Shown: positions 9,066 to 18,243, counted from the stretch's first letter. The stretch is 64,000 nt of DNA from Prevotella sp. (GCA_022511075.1 JAFLSE010000001.1:62001-126000), one strand, 5' to 3'. Numbers and translations are program-made. The notes: generated by a model from the sequence alone, not told the origin.

Positions 9066-9992
9066 TTATTTTAAGACAGTTAATAATTCATCAGTTTTTT
9101 CTTTCAAGGCACTGTCAGGTAAAAGACTTTTCCCTGTTGGAATCTCTTTGCCTGTTACACGATAATAAAGTTCTGATTCACAGAAATATTGTAAAGCCTT
9201 CAACCGTTTTGGTGTTAGTGGATGGTCAAGCAAATATTCTTGCATCGCACCGAGTTTCATATTCTCTAAACTTTCAAGTGACTGATTTATATAGGTATCC
9301 AAATCCACATTCGTTACATTTGCAAACGAACTTTCCAATTTCATCAACGCGCGCTGGGCTGTACGCAAATCTCCACAGCAAAGAAGCCCAGCACGATCCG
9401 CCGTTATTTCTGAATAACGCGACCATGTCGATAACGGAAGATTAACTATTTGAACAAGCATTGGTCCAACCACAGGTATAAGTTGACCTAATTGTGTCAG
9501 TTGCCTACCAATCATGTGATATACTAAATGCTCCATTGCCAAATGTCCACATTCATGCCCAATGATGAATGTCAGTTCTTCTTTTGTCAACAAATGTGTA
9601 CTCAAGTCACTGATTAATAGATAAGGATTGTCCACAGTACCAGACGCATATGCATTGATACCTGACATACGAGCAGAGACAACTCCATGAGGAATACTTA
9701 TACCCAAAGTTTTACAACAATGCCGGAGTATCCCATTAATTTCAGGAAAATTGTTTGCGTCAATAACAATGCCACTACTAATCTCTGTGCCGCTTTGTAT
9801 ATTTACTAACAAATCTGCAAGTTTGTTCATAGCTTTCTGCACATGGGTAGCCTCAAGTGCTTTGATGACAGCCGAATCGATATTGTGGGCAAACTCCATT
9901 CGCTTACCATACAAACTGCCAGTATTTTCTTTCTCTGCTTGAATAAATTCTTCGAGAGAAGGATAGCTCTTATTGTTGTAATTTAAATTCAT
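9066..9992 (-). CDS. M48-family zinc metalloprotease
   Basis: 308 residues. HECGH at 146-150, followed by LAMEHL, is the M48 zinc site, and EITAD at 195-199 supplies the third ligand Glu plus the family Asp. Between them is a hydrophobic segment (about 168-188), as in HtpX/Oma1-like proteases. There is no signal peptide and no N-terminal membrane helices, which differs from HtpX, so it may be a cytoplasmic or peripheral protease. Family members cleave membrane or misfolded proteins. It lies 6 bases upstream of the GTPase-like gene and 17 bases downstream of the DUF445 gene, so it belongs to the same transcript. Confidence 0.85.
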   Translation of the reverse strand: MNLNYNNKSYPSLEEFIQAEKENTGSLYGKRMEFAHNIDSAVIKALEATHVQKAMNKLADLLVNIQSGTEISSGIVIDANNFPEINGILRHCCKTLGISIPHGVVSARMSGINAYASGTVDNPYLLISDLSTHLLTKEELTFIIGHECGHLAMEHLVYHMIGRQLTQLGQLIPVVGPMLVQIVNLPLSTWSRYSEITADRAGLLCCGDLRTAQRALMKLESSFANVTNVDLDTYINQSLESLENMKLGAMQEYLLDHPLTPKRLKALQYFCESELYYRVTGKEIPTGKSLLPDSALKEKTDELLTVLK

Positions 9993-10009
9993 AAATTTGG
10001 TGATTAATA

Positions 10010-10984
10010 TTATATTAAAATGTTAATTGCGCCAAGCAAACAACCAAGCAAAGCACCAAGCCATACAATAGCCTTTAACTCTTTGTCCATAACCTGAAAA
10101 ATAAGTTTTTCTGTTTCATCCATATCCATTTCGTTTATACGTTCACTTACAATCTTGCTTATGTCTAAAGATTCAAGAATATGCGGTAAATGTTCTGTGA
10201 TAATTGTTTTATAAATTGACTCTACAGCATAAGGAATCTGTGTCAATTGTTCATCATGCCCATCAAGAAGTTGTATAATAGGTTTGTCGAGGAAAGAATC
10301 GATCTCGCTGCCAACCATATTGCAGACAATCTCTTTTCCATTGGTACGCAACATCTCATTTATGTTGTTGGCAAGGAATCTTTCAGCCGGCTCTCTCAGC
10401 AATCCAAGGAATTTTCCCACAATGTCTACTCCCAACAATGAAGCAGCAATGCCATTAAGCCCTTTTGCCAATCCTCCTATTCCTGCCAATAGCACTTTGG
10501 CACCATCTCCGCTAAGCGTTTTTGACACATGCTCCATGACTACCTTTGCAACAGTGTTTCCAAATGCTGGGTCAGCTAATTTTGTATAAGTCTGCTGTGC
10601 AATCCCTTCATTGATATTGGAAGAGATGTTTGCAACTTCTTCGACTGAAAGATAATGTCCCAAAAATTGACGCACACTTTCTTCATTGGTTTTCTGAGTG
10701 TTTAAAAATTCCTCTGTAGAAGAGCGAATCTTGTTTAACATGTCGTCTGAAAGCAAATAGCGTCCCAAAACCTCTTTGCTCATCAGATTCTCGCTTATTG
10801 CCGCACCAATGGCTTCTGCTATGCGCCTTTTCTCTTTAGGTATGATACCTGGAGTAAAAGGCACATGTATTCCAAACACATGTTTTGCCTTATGTGGACG
10901 GAACAACATTCGTATGGCAATATCGTTTGTAATGTAACCGATAACACCCCCTAATATTGGAGCTATGATATATGACAATTCCAT
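10010..10984 (-). CDS. DUF445 family membrane protein, first gene of the dynamin run
   Basis: 324 residues. The N-terminus has a Gly-rich membrane helix (IIAPILGGVIGYITNDIAI), then the signature LFRPHKAKHVFGIHVPFTPG followed by IIPKEK, which I recognise as DUF445 (YheB-like). The C-terminus has a second hydrophobic segment (about 305-324). The middle is helical. The family has no settled biochemical role; members are membrane-anchored. Here it opens a run of closely spaced genes with an M48 protease and dynamin-like GTPases, suggesting a membrane-quality or membrane-remodelling role. Upstream (10985-11050) I see TATCTTTTTG-like sequence but no exact promoter box. Confidence 0.82.
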   Translation of the reverse strand: MELSYIIAPILGGVIGYITNDIAIRMLFRPHKAKHVFGIHVPFTPGIIPKEKRRIAEAIGAAISENLMSKEVLGRYLLSDDMLNKIRSSTEEFLNTQKTNEESVRQFLGHYLSVEEVANISSNINEGIAQQTYTKLADPAFGNTVAKVVMEHVSKTLSGDGAKVLLAGIGGLAKGLNGIAASLLGVDIVGKFLGLLREPAERFLANNINEMLRTNGKEIVCNMVGSEIDSFLDKPIIQLLDGHDEQLTQIPYAVESIYKTIITEHLPHILESLDISKIVSERINEMDMDETEKLIFQVMDKELKAIVWLGALLGCLLGAINILI

Positions 10985-11051
10985 TGTTATTTTAGACCTT
11001 AATTTTATATACTTGCTGTATTAATATGCAAAAAGATAAGGACACAAAAAT

Positions 11052-11142
11052 GGCGTGAGCCATTCTTATGCACTTGACCTAAGGGGCAGACGTGAGAATT
11101 TTGGAACCCCTCATCACATAATTTATAAGAATGCTACACGCC
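11052..11142. repeat. Imperfect inverted repeat upstream of the dynamin run
   Basis: The arms GGCGTGAGCCATTCTTAT (11052-11069) and ATAAGAATGCTACACGCC (11125-11142) match at 15 of 18 positions as inverted copies. An inner 5-bp stem, AGGGG (11082-11086) with CCCCT (11107-11111), sits inside. It could be an RNA structure, a decayed transposon end pair or a dispersed repeat. No gene is visible from here to about 11546. Confidence 0.5.
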
Positions 11143-11437
11143 AATGGCGTGTGCATAGCTAATGTTTGTGATGAAAGAAACCTTTTCCAAGTTTCCCCTT
11201 GCTTCTTAAATCGAACTATTCCAAATTAGATTTCCTAGGTCTTTTCAGTCAAGTGCGAAATAATAAGCTAATGCATCGACTTGGAAGAGAAATTCCGAGT
11301 CGATGCAAAGGTATAAATAATTTGGAATACTACCAAAAGTTTTTAGAAAAAAATTATACCACAAACTCCTTTTTCATATCGAAGCATGGGCATGCCTTTT
11401 GCGGATTCAGGTCGCGGTACCTTCGTCAACTTGCACC

Positions 11438-11501
11438 CCTATATAGTACCTATTATAGTACCTATATAGGAGGATTTTGTTTTGGATTGTTTGTACCTTT
11501 G
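11438..11501 (+). promoter_or_regulatory. Palindrome next to a TACCTTTG -7 box
   Basis: The arms CCTATATAG (11438-11446) and CTATATAGG (11462-11470) enclose a twofold repeat of TATAGTACCTAT. A TACCTTTG -7 box follows at 11494-11501. No TTTG is at the usual spacing, so promoter strength is uncertain. Only a 41-codon frame (11547-11672) lies immediately downstream. Confidence 0.4.
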
Positions 11502-11546
11502 CAATAAGATACGGAAAAAGTACGAACAAGACAAAACGAAAGGATT

Positions 11547-11672
11547 ATGGAAAACAAACTGATGAACAAACTCGATGTCGAACTGGCACACGCCTACCCC
11601 CTTCTGAAGCCTCCCCAAGACAATGGGTGTTATGGGGCGAATAGGATTAATGGGGATCATGGGAAAAACTGA
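11547..11672 (+). CDS. Possible 41-residue peptide
   Basis: An ATG at 11547, about 45 bases after the -7 box at 11494-11501, opens a 41-codon frame ending in TGA. The first half looks protein-like (MENKLMNKLDVELAHAYPLL), but the second half runs through a G-rich, ATGGGG-like low-complexity stretch and the TGAAGCCTCCCC sequence that belongs to a dispersed repeat. I cannot tell a real short gene from chance. Confidence 0.2.
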   Translation: MENKLMNKLDVELAHAYPLLKPPQDNGCYGANRINGDHGKN

Positions 11673-11743
11673 CTATAAAAGCAACGTTACGGCAATGAAG
11701 ATTGAAGAACTCTTAAGATTGCTATCGAAGCTGGCTTCGATGG

Positions 11744-11812
11744 GCATCGCTTGCCGTCTCGATGTCCATCGAGACGGCAAGCGATGGCAAATGAAAGGGC
11801 AAGCGTTGGCAA
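11744..11812. repeat. Dispersed hairpin repeat, copy 1
   Basis: The arms at 11744-11764 and 11767-11787 form a 20-bp stem with a 2-base loop; the core is GCTTGCCGTCTCGATG. The element continues to GCAAGCGTTGGCAA at 11799-11812. The same unit, with identical internal spacing, recurs at 31706-31772. It looks like a REP/BIME-like intergenic repeat of this genome. Confidence 0.75.
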
Positions 11813-11849
11813 AAAAAACATAAAAAAAGATATGCAACGTATAAAATAT

Positions 11850-11870
11850 GAAGATAAATTATTATCTTCG
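11850..11870 (+). promoter_or_regulatory. Promoter with overlapping palindrome, small CE8 gene
   Basis: TATCTTCG at 11863-11870 differs by one base from the TAnnTTTG box. The palindrome GAAGATAA (11850-11857) / TTATCTTC (11862-11869) overlaps it and could be an operator for a regulator controlling pectin esterase expression. Confidence 0.45.
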
Positions 11871-11912
11871 CAACGAAAATTTATTAAAATGACAATATTA
11901 AAGAACTAACTT

Positions 11913-13190
11913 ATGAGAACAAAATTCACTCAAACCATCTTATCACTCGTTGCGCTATTGACGTGCGTAATCACAACCAATGCCCAAGACGTGACCAAGA
12001 AGAAGTACACAAAAATCCGTGAGAATTTCGTTGTTGTAGAGCCTGGCTCCATTGACGGACTGTATCAGGCTCTTGAACTTGCAAACGCAAAGGGCAACGA
12101 CAAGCGTTTCTGCATATTCCTGCCCGACGGAACATACGATATGGGAAGCACAGCACTGACGCAGATAGCAAGCAACAACATATCAATAATCGGTCAGTCG
12201 ATGGATAATACCATCGTCGTGAACAAGCCGCTGAAAGAGGGTATCGGAGTTACAGCCACTTTCCTAATCAACAAAGGTGTTTCGGGAACTTATTTCCAAG
12301 ACCTCACGCTGAAGAATGCCATCGACTACTATGGCGGTGCAGCAAAGGGCGAGGCGGCAGGTCGTGCCGTATGCCTGCAGGACAAGGGCAGCAAGACTAT
12401 CTGCAAGAACGTGAAGATGCTTTCATACCAAGACACGTATTACAGCAACAACGCATCGGGAGACTACTATTTCGAGACAAGCGAGATTCACGGAACGGTG
12501 GACTTTATATGCGGCGGCGGTCAGGCATACTTCAACAAGTGTCTCATCTATGTTGAGGGTCGCAAGGCTGACGGCAGCGGCGGTTGCACCATTACAGCCC
12601 CTGCCACAGGCAACACCACATACGGCTACGTGTTCAACGATTGCACCATAGACAACCACACACAAGAATTCAACCTCGGTCGTGCATGGAACGGTGAGCC
12701 TAAATGTGCGTGGCTCAACACAACAATAAAGCCGGGACACGGAACGATAGTTAAGACTCGCTATAACCCAAAGGGAATGAACATCGCGGCAAAGGAGTTT
12801 TACGAGTATAACTCCGTAGACGAGCAGGGGAAACGAATATCTCCTGACTCCAACATACTGACATTCACACACAATACTGGTGACAATGCCGACTTTGAGA
12901 CAATACTCACTAACGAGAAAGCAGCGCAGTTTGCTCTCGACAAGGTGTTCACCACATGGAAACCTAACGAAGAGGCAGCACAGATTGCTGTTACGAATGC
13001 CAAAATAAAGAAAAACACTATTTCCTGGAAAGTCGCAAAGAATGCAACAATGTATGCAATTTTCAAGGGCGACAAGTTCATAGGTATGACAGACAACACA
13101 TCTTATCACGTGAAGCAAACGGCAAAAGACTACACCGTACGCGCCGCAAATGCTATGGGAGGACTTGGCACTGCGGTAGCTGTTCAGTGA
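11913..13190 (+). CDS. Secreted pectin esterase, family CE8 (small paralog)
   Basis: 425 residues with a signal peptide ending near TTNAQD (residues 1-25). The CE8 beta-helix motifs are present: YQDTYY with Asp174, GTVDFICGG with Asp197 and LGRAWN with Arg257, matching the catalytic Asp pair and Arg of pectin methylesterases. These enzymes remove methyl esters from homogalacturonan. The last 70 residues form a small beta domain (from about 350, ending in RAANAMGGLG) that is also present at the end of the giant neighbour (13332-17759), so the two genes share ancestry. It probably acts in the periplasm or on the cell surface in pectin use. No other pectin genes are adjacent in the window apart from that paralog. 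Confidence 0.9.
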   Translation: MRTKFTQTILSLVALLTCVITTNAQDVTKKKYTKIRENFVVVEPGSIDGLYQALELANAKGNDKRFCIFLPDGTYDMGSTALTQIASNNISIIGQSMDNTIVVNKPLKEGIGVTATFLINKGVSGTYFQDLTLKNAIDYYGGAAKGEAAGRAVCLQDKGSKTICKNVKMLSYQDTYYSNNASGDYYFETSEIHGTVDFICGGGQAYFNKCLIYVEGRKADGSGGCTITAPATGNTTYGYVFNDCTIDNHTQEFNLGRAWNGEPKCAWLNTTIKPGHGTIVKTRYNPKGMNIAAKEFYEYNSVDEQGKRISPDSNILTFTHNTGDNADFETILTNEKAAQFALDKVFTTWKPNEEAAQIAVTNAKIKKNTISWKVAKNATMYAIFKGDKFIGMTDNTSYHVKQTAKDYTVRAANAMGGLGTAVAVQ

Positions 13191-13259
13191 TTAGTGTTCA
13201 GTGATTAGTGTTTAGTTATTTTTAACTACCTTTTATTTACGTTATTAATATTTATTCAT

Positions 13260-13267
13260 TATCTTTG
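13260..13267 (+). promoter_or_regulatory. -7 promoter box for giant pectin esterase
   Basis: TATCTTTG matches the Bacteroidetes -7 consensus and lies 65 bases before the ATG at 13332. Just upstream, 13187-13214 holds a direct repeat of GTTCAGTGATTAGT. Confidence 0.55.
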
Positions 13268-13331
13268 CACACTGAAACTAACTGTAACAAGAAACATTAT
13301 TAATAACAACAATCAAACTAAACTAAATTTT

Positions 13332-16300
13332 ATGAAGCACAAACTATTAAGAATCTCGCTTCTAAGTGCCTTTGCCGTAATATCCGGCGGAGCGGCATTG
13401 GGAGCATTTATGAGTGCTGAAACTGAGGGAGCACGTGCTGCTGAAAGCAGTGACGGAGCCACTTTCAAGGATTTCAGCGTTACCCTTAATCACACAGACG
13501 GCACTCTGTTGACTGATGAAGAAAAGTCAGGAAGCACCACCATCACATTTGGTGTGGCTGTGGCTGACGACGGCACAGCAAGTCGCGTAGAGGCTGACGA
13601 TGCCAACGCAAGTGCTGTTATCACAGGAAAAACAGGAAACGACCACGGATTGCAGAACTTTTCTGCTACCGTACCAGTGTCGGGTGCTGTAAAAATCACA
13701 ATGAGCACTTGTAGTTGGGGTGGTCCTGTTACTGTGAAAAACAGTGCTGAGGCGACTGTAGCCGAATTTACCACCAAGAAAGGCGAAGGTGGAAGTGGCT
13801 GTTATGGCAACAAAGGTTTAAACGATGACAACATCGTTAGTGTTAAGTATGTGGGTGAAGCTACTACACTGACCATCAGCGGTGGTGCTTATGTAGGTTT
13901 CTTTGCCGTAGAGGCGATAGATGCTTCATCAGTAGATGTGACTTACTCTCTGGGCGATGTAGAATGTGAGGGCGACGTGCTTCCTACTGGTGGTTCTTTT
14001 GCTGCTGGCGATGAGTACACCATTCCAACAAACTACACCCTCTACAAAGAGGGTCATACCTTAACAGCTTGGACTGATGGCACCAACCAGTACGAAGTAG
14101 GAAAGAGTTACCCCATAGAAAGTAATTTGAATCTGACTCCAGTATTCACAGCCAACACCGTTTCACTGGCAGACCGCACTGAGGCTGTCACATTGAAGTA
14201 TGACTTTGAGCCAGGCAAGATGTGGAAGTTGAATGTACAGAACAAGACTGGCATATTGGTTGTACCTGCTGTGGTCAATGGTAATACTATTGATGTAAAA
14301 ATAGATTATGATACCAATAATGGCGGTAAACTATACAATGACGGTCGCACTTCATGGTGTCAAGCCAATGGCGGTACAAAGTTCACAATTCCTTCTTGTC
14401 AAGGCGCTACCATCAGCATGTTAGGGTATCAATCATTTGGCAGAGAAGATGCCGATACTAAAACAACGATTGATGGACAGAGCGACTATGCCGTAGGTAC
14501 TACTCTCAATTATGAGGTGCAGAGTAAAGCAGAAACTATTGATATCATACTCGGTAGTGATTGTGGATATCTGAGTTATCTGCAAATTGTACTTCCTGTA
14601 GTAGAGGGTGACAATGTCGGTCAGACATTCGATAACGTAAGTGGTACTGTAACATGGAACGTAGGCAACGAAGAGAATGGTACGATTGATGACGCTATAA
14701 AAGGTGCGACCTCTCGTGCTACTGTATCATTTGGTAACGATTTGAAAGTTGAAACCGCTACCTATTTCGACCAAACGATGGCTAAATACACGCCAACTGT
14801 CAGCAACGCTGGTAATGTTGAAAGCGTAATGATTGAATATCGTGTGAAGCCAAAAGCTGGCATTACCTTTAAGCCAACTAAAGTTTCATTCGATGCCGTG
14901 AAGGTGGGTACAGATGGTGCTTACTTCAGCTATAGCTACACCACAGACGGAACAGAGAGCGACGTGACAGCAGTAGCCGCAAACACCATTCTCAGAAATA
15001 ATAACGCCAATGCCGCAACGGCACAACTCAACCATAGCATTGACATCGCAGCTGATGCCGCTACAGAGTTTACCTTCCGCTTCTATATCTCCAATACTGC
15101 CAACGATAAGAATATAGCTCTGAGCAATATCGTTATTATGGGTATTGTGAACGGAACAGTAGAAGCCGTGCCTGAGTACACACTGACAGCCGTGGCTTCT
15201 CCTGCGGAAGGTGGTAGCGTAAGCATCTACCCCAATGGCGGAATTTACGAGGAAGGCAGCACCATCAGACTGACTGCCACCAAGAATTTCGGTTACAAGT
15301 TTATAAACTGGACTAATAAGGCTGGTGAAGAAGTATCTAAAGATGCCGTATACACCTTCGACATAATGGCTGACGAAGAAATGACAGCCAACTTCCAGAA
15401 GCTTAACACATACGAGTTGGCTGTAAACGTAGAAGGCGGTGCCAACGACTATATGGTAAGCCTGAATCCACAGCCTACAATGGTTGACGGAAAGAAAATG
15501 TACGAGGAAGGCACACAGGTGACACTGACAGCTGCCAGCAACACTATCCTGACTTTCGCAAACTGGACAGGCGACAGCAACGAGACCGCTGGCGAGATAA
15601 AGATAGACATGAATGCTGACCATGCCGTAACAGCCAACTATGCTGCAATAGACTATATCGTTGGCTGGGACTTCTATAAGAGTGGCAACAGCGGTCGTCC
15701 TGCCGACTTCGCTTCTACAGCCGACAACGAAAGTACCACGCTTATACTCGTTGACGAAAATGGCAACACACAGGGCTGGCTCGACAAGAGCACTGTGGCT
15801 GGCGGCTATGAGAACTTTGCCGGTGCTGCTGTAAACTGGAAAGATCTTGGCAAGTATCACTTCCAGACGAAGATAAACGCCAAAGACTTTACTAACATCA
15901 AGGTAAAGAGCCAGCTGCTCTGCAACTATAATGTATACAAGCACCTCACTCTTGATTGGTCAATAGACGGCGAGACATGGCACACTATCAACGAAATGAC
16001 TTTTGAGGCAACAAAGACAGTATATGACCTCAATGCCGAGCTGCCACAAGAAACAGACCATGCAGACGCACTCTATATCCGCTGGATGCCAGACCTGACA
16101 AGCGGAACAATAGGAACAGAGTCAGGCAATGACGGTACAGCCCTCAGCAACATTTACATTCTTGCTGACGCTGCCATCTACGACGACGGCAAGAACCCTG
16201 CACTGGTATCTACTGTTCCTGCTAATGGTGCAGAAGGTGCATCTGCAACAGGTAAGATTGTGCTCAACTTCTCAGAGAAGGTACAATTGGCAGAGGGCGC

Positions 16301-17759
16301 AACAGCAACATTGGGTGACAAGACACTCACAGGCGCTGTAAGCAACAAGACCATAACATTTGCATACACAGGTCTTGACTATGCTACCTCATACACATTC
16401 AAGTTGTCAAAGGCTGCTGTAACCGACCTCTTCGGCAACAATCCTGATGCAGACATTACTCTCAACTTCACCACTATGGAACGCCCAACTGTAACAAAGG
16501 CACTCTACGATGTTGAAGTTTCCACAGCTGAAGAACTCTTGGCTGCACTCACATCTGCATCCGGCTCACAACGTTATCGCATCTTCCTGCACAACGGAAC
16601 ATACGATTTGGGCAATAAGTGTCTCACCAACGTAAAGAGCAACATCTCTCTCATCGGTGAAAGCATGGAGGGAACAACTATTGTGAACCATCCAGAGGCA
16701 GAGGGTATTGGCGTAACTGCAACGCTGCAAGTTCAAGGCTCTAATGTTTACATGCAGGACATCACTCTCGAGAATGCTTGGGACTACACAGGAACTACTG
16801 GTCGTGCCGTATGTCTGCAAGACCGCGGTGACAAGAACATCTACAAGAATGTTCGCCAACTGAGCTTCCAAGATACTTACTATTCTAACAACAGCAACGG
16901 ACGCTTCTACTTCGAAGACGGCGAAATCCACGGTACTGTTGACTTCCTCTGTGGTGGTGGTGACGTTTACTTCAACCGAGTAAATCTTGTTATCGAAAAC
17001 CGCAGCGGCAACGTAATCGCAGCACCTAACGGTCAGAAGAAGTATGGCTACGTATTCCTCGATTGCGAAATCAATCCTGTGAATGATGCTGCTTACGATG
17101 TAGTAAACGGTACATACCGCCTTGGTCGTCCTTGGGGTGCAAACTGCCGTGCACAGTACATCAATACGAAGATGAACATCTTGCCTGCAGCTGATGGCTG
17201 GGGCGAAATGGGCGGCAACAAGCCAGAAGTATTCGCAGAGTACAATAGTGTTGACAAGAACGGTAACCTCATCGACCTCTCTACACGTAAACTCACTTTC
17301 GACGGTGGAACACAGGCAAGCGCAATTCTCACAGAAGAGCAAGTTGCCGAACTCTCAATCGAGAATGTGATGGGTAGCACTGACAACTGGCAGCCAATTC
17401 TCCTTACCGAGCAGGCTCCAACTCCAAAGAACGTGAAACTCGAAGGCACAACCCTGACATGGGACGACAGCCAGTATGCACTGCTCTGGGCAGTATGCAA
17501 GAACGGCGAGGTTGTAGCTTTCACTATTGAGCCTACCTACACCGTTGACGACACTGAGGCTGAATACAGTGTTCGCGCAGCAAACGAAATGGGTGGACTG
17601 AGCGAGGCTGCAAAAGTTGGAGACGGTACTGGTATAGGAAATGTTCCAGTAGTAAACAACACAGAAAATGCTCCTATCTACAACCTCGCAGGACAGCGTC
17701 TGCAGAAGTTGCAGAAGGGTATCAACATCGTGGGTGGAAAGAAGATAATCGTTAAGTAA
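13332..17759 (+). CDS. Giant multidomain secreted pectin esterase (CE8)
   Basis: 1475 residues with an N-terminal signal region. Visible order: beta-rich N-domain; an InlB-like repeat (about 203-274); a second beta region; two more InlB-type repeats (about 614-689 and 691-771, the first with FINWTNKAGEE); a beta-sandwich with a WDFYKSG start (about 772-950); a Big_5-like Ig domain (about 954-1053, STVPANGA to LNFTTMERP); a CE8 domain (about 1056-1370) with Asp1181 in FQDTYY, Asp1204 in GTVDFLCGGG and Arg1266 in LGRPWG; a small C-terminal beta domain shared with the upstream paralog; and a tail IYNLAGQRL...KKIIVK. The tail resembles type IX secretion-type sorting ends, which is inferred. It probably acts at the surface on methylated pectin. 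Confidence 0.88.
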   Translation: MKHKLLRISLLSAFAVISGGAALGAFMSAETEGARAAESSDGATFKDFSVTLNHTDGTLLTDEEKSGSTTITFGVAVADDGTASRVEADDANASAVITGKTGNDHGLQNFSATVPVSGAVKITMSTCSWGGPVTVKNSAEATVAEFTTKKGEGGSGCYGNKGLNDDNIVSVKYVGEATTLTISGGAYVGFFAVEAIDASSVDVTYSLGDVECEGDVLPTGGSFAAGDEYTIPTNYTLYKEGHTLTAWTDGTNQYEVGKSYPIESNLNLTPVFTANTVSLADRTEAVTLKYDFEPGKMWKLNVQNKTGILVVPAVVNGNTIDVKIDYDTNNGGKLYNDGRTSWCQANGGTKFTIPSCQGATISMLGYQSFGREDADTKTTIDGQSDYAVGTTLNYEVQSKAETIDIILGSDCGYLSYLQIVLPVVEGDNVGQTFDNVSGTVTWNVGNEENGTIDDAIKGATSRATVSFGNDLKVETATYFDQTMAKYTPTVSNAGNVESVMIEYRVKPKAGITFKPTKVSFDAVKVGTDGAYFSYSYTTDGTESDVTAVAANTILRNNNANAATAQLNHSIDIAADAATEFTFRFYISNTANDKNIALSNIVIMGIVNGTVEAVPEYTLTAVASPAEGGSVSIYPNGGIYEEGSTIRLTATKNFGYKFINWTNKAGEEVSKDAVYTFDIMADEEMTANFQKLNTYELAVNVEGGANDYMVSLNPQPTMVDGKKMYEEGTQVTLTAASNTILTFANWTGDSNETAGEIKIDMNADHAVTANYAAIDYIVGWDFYKSGNSGRPADFASTADNESTTLILVDENGNTQGWLDKSTVAGGYENFAGAAVNWKDLGKYHFQTKINAKDFTNIKVKSQLLCNYNVYKHLTLDWSIDGETWHTINEMTFEATKTVYDLNAELPQETDHADALYIRWMPDLTSGTIGTESGNDGTALSNIYILADAAIYDDGKNPALVSTVPANGAEGASATGKIVLNFSEKVQLAEGATATLGDKTLTGAVSNKTITFAYTGLDYATSYTFKLSKAAVTDLFGNNPDADITLNFTTMERPTVTKALYDVEVSTAEELLAALTSASGSQRYRIFLHNGTYDLGNKCLTNVKSNISLIGESMEGTTIVNHPEAEGIGVTATLQVQGSNVYMQDITLENAWDYTGTTGRAVCLQDRGDKNIYKNVRQLSFQDTYYSNNSNGRFYFEDGEIHGTVDFLCGGGDVYFNRVNLVIENRSGNVIAAPNGQKKYGYVFLDCEINPVNDAAYDVVNGTYRLGRPWGANCRAQYINTKMNILPAADGWGEMGGNKPEVFAEYNSVDKNGNLIDLSTRKLTFDGGTQASAILTEEQVAELSIENVMGSTDNWQPILLTEQAPTPKNVKLEGTTLTWDDSQYALLWAVCKNGEVVAFTIEPTYTVDDTEAEYSVRAANEMGGLSEAAKVGDGTGIGNVPVVNNTENAPIYNLAGQRLQKLQKGINIVGGKKIIVK

Positions 17760-17781
17760 AGACTTTCTCCTAAAAACAAAT

Positions 17782-17823
17782 AAACAATCGGCAAGAATTT
17801 CTATATAGTATTGCCGATTGTTT
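17782..17823 (+). terminator. Rho-independent terminator after giant CE8 gene
   Basis: AAACAATCGGCAA (17782-17794) pairs perfectly with TTGCCGATTGTTT (17811-17823), and a T-rich stretch follows. Because the arms carry A/T ends it may work in both directions, also ending the convergent gene at 17855-18217. Confidence 0.8.
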
Positions 17824-17854
17824 ATTTTATATCATAGAAATTATATCTCCAAAA

Positions 17855-18217
17855 TCACCTCAAACCCCTATTGTATAGAGTGTTGTTGAGTATAGTTACA
17901 TATTTGTCGTACTGTTCTTTCGTAAGAATGTATGACATATTGCTGACAGCATTTTCTACAGCATGATCTACGAGCTTTTTGCGCTCTGACTTTTCGGCAT
18001 TGCCGGCAACAAGCATTTCCATACAGAAAGTATTGTGGAAATCTGTTACCGTTTCCTTTTGGTCCTCGTTCAGTTGTAATGCTACGCAGAGAGCATTGAT
18101 TTTGATGTCAATATTATAAACAGCGATATTATCGGTCTTTGCTTCTTTTTTCGTTTCTGCGAAAGTACCTATTGCCGCTGCGAACATTGCCACAAGTATA
18201 AAAATCATCTTTTTCAT
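17855..18217 (-). CDS. Small secreted protein
   Basis: About 120 residues from MKKMIFILV at 18217. The start is chosen because a minus-strand -7 box (18244-18251) places the transcript start too close to the longer upstream Met codons. It has a clear signal peptide (MIFILVAMFAAAIGTFAE). The mature part is helical, with LNEDQ and LTKEQYDKY segments that recall the LTxxQ motif of Spy/CpxP-like periplasmic proteins, but the similarity is weak. I do not assign a function. It is monocistronic, between a terminator and its own promoter. Confidence 0.65.
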   Translation of the reverse strand: MKKMIFILVAMFAAAIGTFAETKKEAKTDNIAVYNIDIKINALCVALQLNEDQKETVTDFHNTFCMEMLVAGNAEKSERKKLVDHAVENAVSNMSYILTKEQYDKYVTILNNTLYNRGLR

Positions 18218-18243
18218 AACACTAATTCTTGATTTCATCAGTG

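Noticed and set aside
11199..11507. Open frame of 102 codons on the plus strand
   Set aside because: It runs through a palindrome and a -7 promoter box (11494-11501), has no family resemblance and poor composition; likely noncoding.
11623..11823. 66-codon frame starting MGVMGRIGLMGIMG
   Set aside because: It is built from a G-rich ATGGGG-like repeat and the dispersed hairpin repeat, so it is not a credible protein.
14886..15944. 352-codon frame on the minus strand
   Set aside because: It lies wholly antisense to the giant CE8 gene, with Cys/Val-rich nonsense composition; a shadow frame.
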